A stretch of DNA of 15,751 bases, taken from the NCBI GenBank assembly GCA_040007095.1, contig JBDTVS010000225.1, forward strand, positions 1-15,751. The letters are read 5' to 3'. The translations under genes were made by a program, and so were the position numbers. The first letter of the stretch is position 1; each line of letters starts with the position of its first letter. This document shows, piece after piece, positions 7,430 through 14,899 of this stretch. Below the pieces are notes generated by a model. That model worked only from the letters and a program-made list of their open reading frames with translations, was not told the origin of the DNA and searched no databases. The DNA is from JBDTVS01 sp040007095. GTDB lineage: Bacteria; Acidobacteriota; Vicinamibacteria; Vicinamibacterales; CAVVIG01.

Positions 7430-8029
7430 TTACCCCTGTTGTCCCTCACGTACGGGGGAAGACACGATAAGGATATGCGCCGCGGACCTCCCAGGGTTTC
7501 GCCATCGATGCGATGTCTTGGCCCGAATCAGTACGCTGTCCCCGGCATTCAGTTCGATCTCCTCGTCGGCATGGGTCAGCACGAAAGCGCCATCCCACAC
7601 GATCGCAAATTGATCGACTTGGGAGATGGCAGCGTATTGCTCACTAGAACCGCCACCTTCGAGCCTGATCATGACCGCTTCAAGCGTTCGCGGGCCACCG
7701 GCCGGCGTGAGGGCTTCGATGCGTGCTTTCGACCAGGCACTCTGAACATTCGGCCGCGCATGGGCCCGTATCACCGCTCCGTCTGTGGTGGGCGGCACGA
7801 AGAAGAGATCTGCCAGGGTGGTCCCAAGGGCGGCAGCAATCTTCTCCAGCGAGCCTATGGACGGCGATACGACGCCATGTTCCGCTTGCGAGAGGAAGCT
7901 GGCGGAGAACCCGATTTGGTCGGCAAGCGTGCGCAACGAGAGACCGGCGCTCTCTCGTAGCCGCTTCAGTGTAGGACCGATGCGTTGTGTTTCGGATTCC
8001 GGTGTGCCGGCGTCTCGCTTCGTGGACAT
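7430..8029 (-). CDS. XRE-family transcriptional regulator with cupin domain
   Basis: A 199-residue two-domain regulator. Residues about 17-72 form an XRE/Cro-type helix-turn-helix (LKRLRESAGLSLRTLADQIG, then SASFLSQAEHGVVSPSIGSL). Residues about 110-190 form a small cupin barrel, with EQYAAISQVDQFAIVWDG and the end signature AGDSVLIRAKTSHRWRN. This is the PuuR/SutR-like architecture, in which the cupin senses a small ligand and the HTH binds DNA. The ATG at 8027-8029 begins the basic N-terminus; AGGTG immediately before it is closer than usual. It lies between the two SGNH modules, so it may control the acylation genes, but nothing shows its operator. Confidence 0.88.
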   Translation of the reverse strand: MSTKRDAGTPESETQRIGPTLKRLRESAGLSLRTLADQIGFSASFLSQAEHGVVSPSIGSLEKIAAALGTTLADLFFVPPTTDGAVIRAHARPNVQSAWSKARIEALTPAGGPRTLEAVMIRLEGGGSSEQYAAISQVDQFAIVWDGAFVLTHADEEIELNAGDSVLIRAKTSHRWRNPGRSAAHILIVSSPVREGQQG

Positions 8030-8286
8030 GCACCTATTTGGTGAATCATACCTGAGCTGTTCATGCTGTGCTCATCGGTGTGACGACGCGCATCGCTCGG
8101 CCGTTCGCGATGCAACTTCTGAAGCTGAACGTCCTGACCGAAGTCACTCGTGACAGGCATTACCGCCGGCGATCAGCGTGGCAACGATGTCTGTTTCGAG
8201 TGGTCTGGCCTTCCACCGGTTCCCGTAGAGCAGCCTTGGATCAGCCTTGGACGTCCGCGCTCGATCTGGAATCGACGTGAGTATTC

Positions 8287-8304
8287 ACCGGCCTGTCGGC
8301 CGGT
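8287..8304. other. Perfect inverted repeat
   Basis: ACCGGCC (8287-8293) and GGCCGGT (8298-8304) form a perfect 7-bp stem with a TGTC loop. It could be a hairpin or a dyad for a dimeric regulator such as the nearby XRE protein. There is no T tract. Confidence 0.35.
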
Positions 8305-8385
8305 CATAGAGCGGCGCACGGCGGAACCGGATCTCCTGTCACGGCGTGTCCTGTCGTGTGGGACTCTCAGTTTCTCCGTCTAGTC

Positions 8386-8400
8386 GTTTCGCCGCGAAAC
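8386..8400. other. Perfect inverted repeat
   Basis: GTTTCG (8386-8391) and CGAAAC (8395-8400) are separated by CCG, a compact 15-base dyad in the gap between the XRE gene and the acyl operon. It has operator-like size and symmetry; function is not shown. Confidence 0.35.
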
Positions 8401-8762
8401 GGGCGGCAGCAATTGTTGTCGGCGATCGCAGGAGTAGCAAGACCGACGACAACGACGGCGCCGGTTGCGCCGGCCATGTTGCAGGGATGGCCAATAGTGG
8501 TAAGGTAACTGACGAGGTGAACAGCCGTTAAGCTATACAGAACACTTCAATCGAATAAGGGGAATCCTCTGGACCGGCGTTCTCGGATCGAAAAATGTCT
8601 CCGCCTCTCCGGTAAAGGCACATCGTCAAAGACTACTCAGTTGAGGGACATGTCAATCGAGAGGGCCTTGAGATCGCGGGTGGTTCCGGTGGCATCATTC
8701 GTGCTCGCCAACGGATGGAATCGCTGGCCGCGGCACGTGCGCTGGGCAGTCGACTTTGAACA

Positions 8763-9413
8763 ATGCGAATAGCGGGCATCAACCAACCAATGGCGCGCAC
8801 GACCGACATCCAGGGCGAGAGCCCGTTGTTCGAGACTTCGCGGAGTCTGGCGCAGCTGATCCGTGAAGATTGGACGGCCCATTTCTGCGATTGGACGCAG
8901 CCCGGGTTTCGGGCGTTGGCGGTGTACCGATTCGGTATCTGGGTGCAGCAGCTCCGGTGGCGGCCGATCCGTGTAGTCCTCCGGCGCGTGCACACCACTC
9001 TGTTTCGTTTCGTTCGTAATCGTTATGGTCTCGAGATACCCGTGACGGCCGTGGTGGGCCGCCGCGTGGTCTTTGGCCACCAAGCGGGCATCGTCATCCA
9101 CGCCAACGCGGTCATCGGCGACGACTGCTTTCTGCGGCAGAATGTTACCCTCGGGGCCAGTAATGCGGAGCGCTCCGAACAGGCGCCGACCCTGGGACGT
9201 GGCGTGTCCGTTGGGTGCGGGGCTGTGATTCTGGGCGGCGTCACGATCGGCGATCGGTCGCAGATTGGACCCAATACGGTGGTCATGATGGATGTGCCGG
9301 CCGACACCACCGTGTTTCCACACACGCCGCGGATGGTCACGCTCCCGAACCGACCTGCGACGATCGACCAGGGCCCGAACCACGAGTCGCGGGCATCGAG
9401 GACTGAGACGTGA
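8763..9413 (+). CDS. CysE-like hexapeptide acetyltransferase with altered active site
   Basis: A 216-residue protein related to serine O-acetyltransferase. The N-terminal helical part (REDWTAHFCDWTQPGFRALA, residues 34-53) resembles SATs found in polysaccharide clusters. The left-handed beta-helix follows (IVIHANAVIGDDCFLRQNVT and ILGGVTIGDRSQIGPNTVV). The catalytic His is present (GHQAGIVI, His106). The partner Asp of the VDIHP segment is Glu91, and the second active-site His, normally in a DRHPK segment, is replaced by Ala141 (EQAPT). So serine may not be the acceptor; a sugar, amino sugar or carrier-bound group is possible. ATG 8763 or 8790 could be the start, neither with a clear ribosome-binding site. 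Its TGA overlaps the next GTG (GTGA), so it opens a coupled operon. Confidence 0.82.
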   Translation: MRIAGINQPMARTTDIQGESPLFETSRSLAQLIREDWTAHFCDWTQPGFRALAVYRFGIWVQQLRWRPIRVVLRRVHTTLFRFVRNRYGLEIPVTAVVGRRVVFGHQAGIVIHANAVIGDDCFLRQNVTLGASNAERSEQAPTLGRGVSVGCGAVILGGVTIGDRSQIGPNTVVMMDVPADTTVFPHTPRMVTLPNRPATIDQGPNHESRASRTET

Positions 9414-11503
9414 TCGATGCCGAGCCGGTGACTCCGGCAACATCCGCGACCGCGCCCGGCGGTGAAGGTGCGCCTTCGCTTCGCGCTCCTGATGTCAGCC
9501 TGCCAGGCATCGAACGAGACAGCCACCGCAAACCATGCCTCCCGCTGAATGTGTCGGCGCTCTACGGCTTCGGCCACCTGATTCGAAGCACCGAGCGGCT
9601 TCTGTTGGAGCTGTTCACGAAGGGCGTGCTGTCAGGAACCACACATACCTGCCTCGGGCAGGAGCTCTGTCAGATGGCGGTCGTGCGGGCGCTGGATGAT
9701 CCGCACGATGTGGTGTTGTCGAACCATCGCAATCACGGGCACTTTCTCACCTACTCCGGCGATTTTCTCGGTCTAGTCGCAGAGATCATGGGCCGCGCGC
9801 GTGGTGTCTGCGGCGGCGTCGGAGGGAGCCAGCATCTGGTCTATCGCCACTTTCACAGCAATGGCGTCCAGGGGGGCATGACCGCCATCGGGGTGGGTCT
9901 GGCGCTGGCCCAGAAGATCCGTGGGGGCGCCGCCCTCGTGGCGTGTCTCATCGGCGATGGCACGTTGGGCGAGGGGCTGACCTACGAAAGCCTCAATTTG
10001 GCCTCACTGTGGCGGGTGCCGATGTTGTTCGTCGTCGAGCACAACGGCATCGCGCAGACCACGAAGACGGCCGAGACGCTCGCCGGCTCCGTGCTCGAGC
10101 GCGGCAGGGCGTTCGGTCTGCGTACGTGGCGATATGACGATGCCGATCCAGCGCTCTTCGAGCGGGTCGAGCAGGTGGTTCGCACCGTCCGATCCACCCG
10201 CGAGCCCGGGTTTCTGGTCATCGATACCATGCGCCTGGGGCCGCATAGCAAAGGCGACGACACGAGGGACGAGGACGAGCTCGCCGCGATTCGCGCGCGC
10301 GATCCGCTGCAGGCGTTGGGCCGACAGATGGACCTCGAGACCCGAACCGCCATTGAACGTCGAAACGCCGCCTTCATCCGAGACGTTTACGACGCCGCGA
10401 CGGCGTCGCCGGAGGCTCGATTCGACCGGGTGCCGACGCACATGTTTCCGCTGCGCCGTGCGGGAGCCTCTGATCAGGACGGCGCGCGGTGCGGCACCGC
10501 GCGATCGACGAGCGTGCGATCGTCGCTCAACGAGGCCCTGCGACGCCTGCTCAGCATGGACCAGCGCGTGATTCTGCTCGGCGAAGATCTCCACGATCCC
10601 TATGGAGGCGCATTTAAGGTCACCGCCGGGCTGTCCACAGCGTTCTCGGGGCGCGTACTTTCTACGCCCATCGGCGAAGCCGGGCTCGTAGGGGCGTCGA
10701 TCGGGTTGGCGCTCGCAGGGTATCGACCGGTGGCCGAGATCATGTTCGCCGACTTCCTCACACTGGCGATGGATCAGATCTACAACCACGCCGTCAAGTT
10801 CGCGATGTTCGACGGCGTGACCGTTCCGCTCGTCATACGCGCTCCGAGCGGCGGGCGGCGCGGGTATGGCCCCACGCATAGTCAGAGTCCCGAGCACCTG
10901 ATGACCGCCGTGCCAGGCCTCACTGTCATCTTCCCGAGCCATCGTCACGATGCGGGCCATCTGCTTCAGTGTGCGGCGCTCGACTGGCTCGCCCCCGTCC
11001 TCTTCTTCGAGCACAAGCTGCTGTATGGCCTGACACAAGACCAGGGCGACTACGAAGTACTCCGCCCCTCGCCCGCCGATCTAGGGTCCGACCTGTTCCC
11101 GACGCTCGTCAGGCCTCAGACCGATCCCGATCTAACACTGGTGGCGTATGGCGGCATGCTCGACGTCGTCGAGCGGGTCACCGCGGCGCTCGTGGAGGAG
11201 GAGTTGTCGGTGGCCATCGTGGCACCGTCGCTGCTTCAGCCGCTGCCGAGACACGCACTGCTCGACCTCTTGATGGACAAGCGCCGCATCGCCATTGTGG
11301 AGGAGAGTCCGATCGGACCCGGATTCGGGGCGGAACTCGCCGCCACCTTGGCCGAGCACCGCTTTTCGGGCCGCGTCAGGCGCTTTGGGCCTCCACCAGT
11401 CCCTATTCCCGCGGCTCGCAGTCTGGAGGCGTCGCTCCTCCTCGACGAGCACGGCCTGTTCGACGGGCTGGTCTCCTTCATGACCGACGAGGCGCCCCGC
11501 TAG
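9410..11503 (+). CDS. 2-oxoacid dehydrogenase E1, fused alpha and beta chains
   Basis: A 697-residue thiamine-diphosphate enzyme combining both E1 subunits. The alpha part (about residues 45-330) has THTCLGQE, the ThDP/metal motif GDGTLGEG at residues 182-189 ending in EHN (Asn212), and the phosphorylation-loop-like GPHSKGDDTRDEDE. The beta part starts near residue 365 (SLNEALRRLL), with GEDLHDPYGGAFKVTAGL, TPIGEAGLVGASIGLALAGY, MDQIYNHAVKF and a transketolase C-terminal domain. Such enzymes decarboxylate a 2-oxoacid and reductively acylate the lipoyl group of E2. The pyruvate-type, acetoin-type or branched-chain-type substrate cannot be told from sequence alone. The GTG start overlaps the acyltransferase stop, and its TAG shares one base with the E2 GTG. 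Strong gene coupling argues for a dedicated complex; no E3 is nearby. Confidence 0.9.
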   Translation: MIDAEPVTPATSATAPGGEGAPSLRAPDVSLPGIERDSHRKPCLPLNVSALYGFGHLIRSTERLLLELFTKGVLSGTTHTCLGQELCQMAVVRALDDPHDVVLSNHRNHGHFLTYSGDFLGLVAEIMGRARGVCGGVGGSQHLVYRHFHSNGVQGGMTAIGVGLALAQKIRGGAALVACLIGDGTLGEGLTYESLNLASLWRVPMLFVVEHNGIAQTTKTAETLAGSVLERGRAFGLRTWRYDDADPALFERVEQVVRTVRSTREPGFLVIDTMRLGPHSKGDDTRDEDELAAIRARDPLQALGRQMDLETRTAIERRNAAFIRDVYDAATASPEARFDRVPTHMFPLRRAGASDQDGARCGTARSTSVRSSLNEALRRLLSMDQRVILLGEDLHDPYGGAFKVTAGLSTAFSGRVLSTPIGEAGLVGASIGLALAGYRPVAEIMFADFLTLAMDQIYNHAVKFAMFDGVTVPLVIRAPSGGRRGYGPTHSQSPEHLMTAVPGLTVIFPSHRHDAGHLLQCAALDWLAPVLFFEHKLLYGLTQDQGDYEVLRPSPADLGSDLFPTLVRPQTDPDLTLVAYGGMLDVVERVTAALVEEELSVAIVAPSLLQPLPRHALLDLLMDKRRIAIVEESPIGPGFGAELAATLAEHRFSGRVRRFGPPPVPIPAARSLEASLLLDEHGLFDGLVSFMTDEAPR

Positions 11504-12609
11504 TGGCTGTCCCGCTGTACACCCCTCGGGTGAACAACAACGACGACACCGTGCGAGTCCTTCGCATCCTGGTGCAGCCAGGTGAGGCCGTCCGTGCCGG
11601 CGGCGCCGTGGCGGAGGTCGAAACGGAGAAGGCGAGTGTGGTCGTCGAGGCCGACCACGCGGGATATGTGTTGGCAGTGCTGCCGCAAGTCAACGACGTG
11701 ATCGCGGTGGGATCAGTGCTGTTATGGCTGGGCGGCACGCCAGACGACGCGGTGCCAGAGTCGGTGATCGCCGGCGTACCCGGAATGGGGATCTCGCTGC
11801 CGACACTCAAAGCGACGCAACGCCTGGCACAGTACGGGTTGAACGCCGGCAACGTGCCGGCGAGCGGCGTTCGCCTCACTGCGCGCGACGTCGAGGCGTA
11901 CGTCAGCGCCAGAAACCTAGTTCCGATCGAGGCCGTGTCGGCCCCAGCGGAGCGGCCGGCCGTGATGGGGGTGGTGCCGGGCGTGTCACACGCACTCACC
12001 CCGGAAGAACGAACGATGCTGCGCACGGTGCTCTGGCAACGGCAGGAAGCGGTGCCTGGGTACGTCGAGCTGCAGTACGACGCTGCCGCATGGGATCGTG
12101 CGGCCGCGGAATACCAGCGGCGAGAGCGGCTGATTGTCAATCCGCTGCTGGCCCTGATCGCCTACCGCCTGACCAGGGTCGCCAAGCAGAACCCGCGACT
12201 GACCTCGACGATTGTCGGCGAGGAGCGCTGGGCGTACGGGGCCGTCAATCTTGGGTTCACGGTGCAAAGCGAGTCGACGCTGTATCTGACAGTCGTCGAA
12301 GACGCGGGGGCGTTGACCTGCGCCCAATTCATCGAGCGGCTGACGGCGCTGCAGCGGAAGGCAATGGCCCATCAGTTGCGTGCGCACGAAACCACCGGCG
12401 CGACGATCGCGTTCAGCAGCATGGCGCGATGGAACGTGACTCGCCACATGCCGGTTCTTCCCCCGCGGACCGCCCTGATCGTCGCGCATGCGGCTCCGTC
12501 GGCGGACGGGCGCGGGACCCTCGGGGCCACCTACGACCATCGGGTGCTGACGGGATACGAGGCGTTCTCGGCGATCTCCGCGTTAAGCCGGCACGAGGAT
12601 CTGCAATGA
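11503..12609 (+). CDS. Lipoyl-bearing E2 acyltransferase with altered catalytic motif
   Basis: A 368-residue E2-type protein. The N-terminal lipoyl domain spans about residues 5-80, with the lipoylated Lys43 in EVETEKASVVVEA. A degenerate peripheral-subunit-binding domain follows (residues about 103-146, LKATQRLAQYGLNAG, RLTARDVEAYV). The catalytic domain runs from about 165 to the end, with ITxxL-like features reduced and the terminal motif YDHRVLTGYEA. In normal E2 enzymes this is DHRxxDG; here His346 is kept but the Asp is Thr350. The usual SNLG segment reads FSSMARWN. The acceptor or mechanism may therefore differ from CoA transfer. E2-like proteins AbyA4/Agg4 in tetronate pathways act as O-acyltransferases, so new roles for this fold are known. 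GTG start overlaps E1; ATGA overlaps the ACP gene. Confidence 0.86.
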   Translation: MAVPLYTPRVNNNDDTVRVLRILVQPGEAVRAGGAVAEVETEKASVVVEADHAGYVLAVLPQVNDVIAVGSVLLWLGGTPDDAVPESVIAGVPGMGISLPTLKATQRLAQYGLNAGNVPASGVRLTARDVEAYVSARNLVPIEAVSAPAERPAVMGVVPGVSHALTPEERTMLRTVLWQRQEAVPGYVELQYDAAAWDRAAAEYQRRERLIVNPLLALIAYRLTRVAKQNPRLTSTIVGEERWAYGAVNLGFTVQSESTLYLTVVEDAGALTCAQFIERLTALQRKAMAHQLRAHETTGATIAFSSMARWNVTRHMPVLPPRTALIVAHAAPSADGRGTLGATYDHRVLTGYEAFSAISALSRHEDLQ

Positions 12610-12902
12610 CACGAAATGTCTTCGACCGGACCGAGGTCACGCGTGCGATTCGCGAGAAAATTATTGCGCTCGCGGCCCGGCGAAGTATCGATGCTTGTGC
12701 CCTGAACGACGGTGACGCCATTGTCGAGAGCGGTGCGCTTGATTCGGTCGCTTTTTTCGACTTGATTATGTGGATCGAAGTGACATTCGACTTGACCATC
12801 CAACAGTCCGATCTGACCATCGAGAACCTCGGCACGGTCGATGCCATCGCCGTCTACCTGCAACGTGGGCTCTCGACGAGCCATCGGCACGTCGCCTCGT
12901 AA
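12606..12902 (+). CDS. Acyl carrier protein
   Basis: A 98-residue acidic helical protein with the carrier-protein signature ESGALDSVAFFDLIMWIE. Ser47 in the DSV site is the expected 4'-phosphopantetheine attachment point, where most ACPs have DSL. Downstream helix III features (DLTIENLGTVDAIAVYLQ) are present. The ATG overlaps the E2 stop by four bases (ATGA), so it is translationally coupled to E2. No ketosynthase, acyltransferase domain or adenylating enzyme is in the window, so the acyl group is probably supplied by E1/E2. Beside MBOAT and SGNH genes it resembles DltC or other carriers that feed membrane acyltransferases. A phosphopantetheinyl transferase must come from elsewhere. Confidence 0.85.
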   Translation: MTRNVFDRTEVTRAIREKIIALAARRSIDACALNDGDAIVESGALDSVAFFDLIMWIEVTFDLTIQQSDLTIENLGTVDAIAVYLQRGLSTSHRHVAS

Positions 12903-13009
12903 CCTTAGTCGTCGACGGAATACTCTTGCATCTTGCTGAATGTGAATTCCACCACGAATTCGCCGACGTATCCGAGGTCTGCGATCCGGATCATGGCTGG
13001 CGCTCATGC

Positions 13010-13117
13010 GATCGTCTACGGGGCCGCGCTCCCTGGATCGTCGTTGTGCTCATCATTGGCGTTCCAGTCTTCTCGCTAGGAATTTCGGACGCGCCTTTCA
13101 TCGACAGGCTGTTGTGA
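13010..13117 (+). pseudogene. C-terminal fragment of a second MBOAT acyltransferase
   Basis: The frame ending with TGA at 13115-13117 encodes a basic loop, one hydrophobic helix (PWIVVVLIIGVPVFSLGI) and a terminal APFIDRLL. This pattern resembles the last helix and FIYFQF tail of MBOAT proteins. Its TGA shares a base with the ATG of the SGNH gene (TGATG), the coupling expected if an intact MBOAT gene once preceded it. The rest of the gene is absent; about 100 bases of unrelated sequence separate the fragment from the ACP stop. The homology rests on one helix and context, so confidence is moderate. Confidence 0.55.
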
Positions 13118-14280
13118 TGCGGAAGGTGGTGTTCGGCGCCGTCGCGGTCGTCGTTGGCGTGATCGTGGCGCTGGTGATTGGCGAAGTCGCCTTGCGGCTG
13201 GCCGCGCGTCCGACGCCGGAGATCATCGGATGGACGGGTGACGGTGGCCCAGGTAGGCGGAGCTGGCCGGGAGAGAGGAACGAGTTTGGGTTTCGAGGTC
13301 ACGACTTCGATGCACATGCCCAGGTTCGTGTCGTCCTGCTTGGGGATTCACAGGTTGAAGCCGCGGGAACCGCCTTTGAAGATATGCCGGAGGTCCAGCT
13401 GCGGACGGTCTTGGTGGAAGGTTCGGTCGAAAACGTCAGCATCGCGTCCATCGCGAGCCTGGGGTGGGGACAAGATCAAGAGTTATTGGCCCTGCAGAGA
13501 TCCATTGACGCGATACGTCCTACCGAGGTCGTGCTGTGGTTCACGGAGAGCAATGATCTCTGGAACAATACGTTTCCCACGCATCTCCCCAAAGACGGGT
13601 TTCCGAAACCCACGTTCTGGCTCGAGGGGGCGGAGCTCAAGGGCCCCAACCTTCCCTGGCTCGTCGGGTATCGTCCGCCGGGACTCTACCTCGGGGAAGC
13701 GATTCGGCGCGTTCAAGGTGTTGCGCGATACCCGACTGATGGCGAGTGGGAATCCCGTCTGCCTCCCCCCTATCGCGCGTCCATTCCTCCACCTGGTACT
13801 CCTTCGCTGGTCCAGGCGCTGGCGGAAGGACATGGGATTCGCGTGGAGGAGCTGCCCTACTTCAGCTTCGAGAACTTCGAGACCGAGAAGACGCACTACA
13901 GCGCATACCTGGTCCCTGAAAGCCCCCGCCTCAAGTACGCGGCGGCGCTCACGCGCGGGCTGTTGTTCCGAATCCGCGACCTGTGTGAAACGAAGGGCGC
14001 CAGGTTCGTCGTGCTGACGACCGAGAGGTGGGAGACCAGCCATCTCCCCGAGCCCGCGACGACGTTCGAGCTCGACGGCAAAGGCTACACCTTTTCGCAG
14101 GCGTCCGCTCGCCGTGTCATCGATGGAGTGTTAGAGGGGCTTCCGACGATTCGCGTGAGTGGCATACCGTCCGATGCTGTCATCAGTAAGACCGACAGCC
14201 ACTGGGACCGCGACGGGAACAATTACGCGATGCATTGGCTGGGGCGGGAACTCGTGCGCGAACTGTATAGAGACTTCTAG
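13117..14280 (+). CDS. Membrane-anchored SGNH protein (AlgX/AlgJ-like)
   Basis: A 387-residue protein with an N-terminal signal anchor (VVFGAVAVVVGVIVALVIG, residues 4-22) and a periplasmic SGNH domain. The nucleophile block is VVLLGDSQVEAAG with Ser78. A likely second block is LWFTESNDLWNN (about residues 142-153), and the Asp-His block is TDSHWDRDGNNYAMHWL with Asp360 and His362, close to the end as in AlgJ/AlgX. Such proteins finish O-acetylation of polymers or act as esterases. ATG 13117 is chosen because it overlaps the stop of the MBOAT fragment and begins the anchor; the frame upstream only shadows that fragment, though GTG 13114 is possible. It is the last gene of the acyl operon. The acceptor is unknown. 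Confidence 0.8.
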   Translation: MRKVVFGAVAVVVGVIVALVIGEVALRLAARPTPEIIGWTGDGGPGRRSWPGERNEFGFRGHDFDAHAQVRVVLLGDSQVEAAGTAFEDMPEVQLRTVLVEGSVENVSIASIASLGWGQDQELLALQRSIDAIRPTEVVLWFTESNDLWNNTFPTHLPKDGFPKPTFWLEGAELKGPNLPWLVGYRPPGLYLGEAIRRVQGVARYPTDGEWESRLPPPYRASIPPPGTPSLVQALAEGHGIRVEELPYFSFENFETEKTHYSAYLVPESPRLKYAAALTRGLLFRIRDLCETKGARFVVLTTERWETSHLPEPATTFELDGKGYTFSQASARRVIDGVLEGLPTIRVSGIPSDAVISKTDSHWDRDGNNYAMHWLGRELVRELYRDF

Positions 14281-14304
14281 AATAGTCTCGAGGTCGAGTT
14301 ATTC
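14280..14304. terminator. Hairpin between convergent genes
   Basis: GAATAG/CTCG pairs with CGAG/TTATTC around an AGGT loop, giving about 10 bp with one bulged T. It sits exactly where the SGNH gene (plus) and the dehalogenase remnant (minus) converge. No long T tract follows, so the terminator role is suggested mainly by position. Confidence 0.35.
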
Positions 14305-14899
14305 TCGGTCCATGGGCAGCCCAAGCGAGTCTGCGACCGACCGGTACACCTCAGCCGCAAGTGTGAAGCGACGGACCGCGTCAACCGAGAACGAATGCTC
14401 AAGGAAGGCGGTCAGGCCCGCACTAGAGAGTTGTCGCCGGAGGCCGCCGGGGCGGAGTTGGTCAAAGTCACCAAACGGAGTCCAGCATCGCGCATCGCCT
14501 GCAGACCGTGTCGCACATCCGGATGGCCGGAAGGCTCAGCATGCCTTGGAGAATCCGTCCACGATCGGTCGGCGAGAGCGTGACACCGCGAGCCGCCGCC
14601 GTCATGTCCAGTGCCGCACCTCCTATGCTCGCGAAGTCAGAGTACGGGCCGGCCAATGTCGCCACTTCAGAGTAGTGCAGGACCGTTCCGAACCAATCCT
14701 GTAGGACTCGACCGTCGCCGAATGCCTCCCTGAAGTGCGGCTCCAGCGCCCCTACGTCCAACAGCGTCTCGTTGACGTCACAGACGATGCCGCGAGGCAT
14801 GCGGCGGTCTCCTTGAGTGCCGGCGAAGCTGCGAGCGACTCCGATCATGTACGCGCCGCCTCCGAGGGCGGCGCTGAGGAACACACGCCGGTTGGTCAC
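14299..14899 (-). pseudogene. Tat-type haloacid dehalogenase (type II), frameshifted and truncated
   Basis: It starts at GTG 14897-14899, overlapping the stop of the redoxin gene (GTGA). The N-terminus has a twin-arginine-like leader (NRRVFLSAALGGGAYMIG), then the HAD nucleophile motif CDVNETLLDV (Asp41), the type II haloacid dehalogenase form. FGTVLHYSEVATLAGPYSDF and the cap helices follow. Frameshifts occur near 14525 (after MLSLPA, continuing HPDVRHGLQAMRDAGLRLV and the TNS motif) and near 14450 (continuing LRRQLSSAGLTAFLEHSFSV then DAVRRF). The last frame ends at 14299 just after SLGLPMD, so the C-terminal DWD-type motif is absent. Both shifts are single missing bases at C runs. The missing C-terminus at the SGNH border is a real loss. 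Confidence 0.75.

Larger units (their letters stand above)
8030..8762. other. Long intergenic region with hairpins upstream of the acyl operon
   Basis: About 730 bases separate the divergent XRE gene and the acyltransferase gene. I see no gene I can support. A 40-codon frame (ATG 8650, stop 8770-8772) overlaps the next gene start but has no recognisable motif. AAGGGG at 8557-8562 looks like a ribosome-binding site with no ordinary start behind it. TATACA at 8534-8539 is a possible -10 element, though its upstream partner (CTGACG at 8509-8514) is spaced 19 bases away. Promoters for both flanking genes must lie here or just inside them. Confidence 0.4.

Noticed and set aside
8650..8772. 40-codon plus-strand frame before the acetyltransferase
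   Set aside because: It overlaps the next start, has no clear ribosome-binding site at its ATG and no motif I recognise; it may be debris.
10004..11038. 344-codon minus-strand frame inside E1
   Set aside because: It is antisense to the well-supported E1 gene, with no recognisable family.
10969..11502. Upstream extension of the E2 frame
   Set aside because: It overlaps the E1 beta half out of frame and is Arg-rich. The lipoyl domain begins just after GTG 11503, which shares a base with the E1 stop.
11724..12605. Upstream extension of the ACP frame
   Set aside because: It runs out of frame through E2 with shadow composition; the ACP fold starts after the ATG at 12606.
12903..12998. Short minus-strand frame beginning MIRIADLGYVGEF between ACP and the MBOAT relic
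   Set aside because: It looks protein-like but is only about 29 codons long, without a clear ribosome-binding site; it could be a fragment carried in with the deletion.
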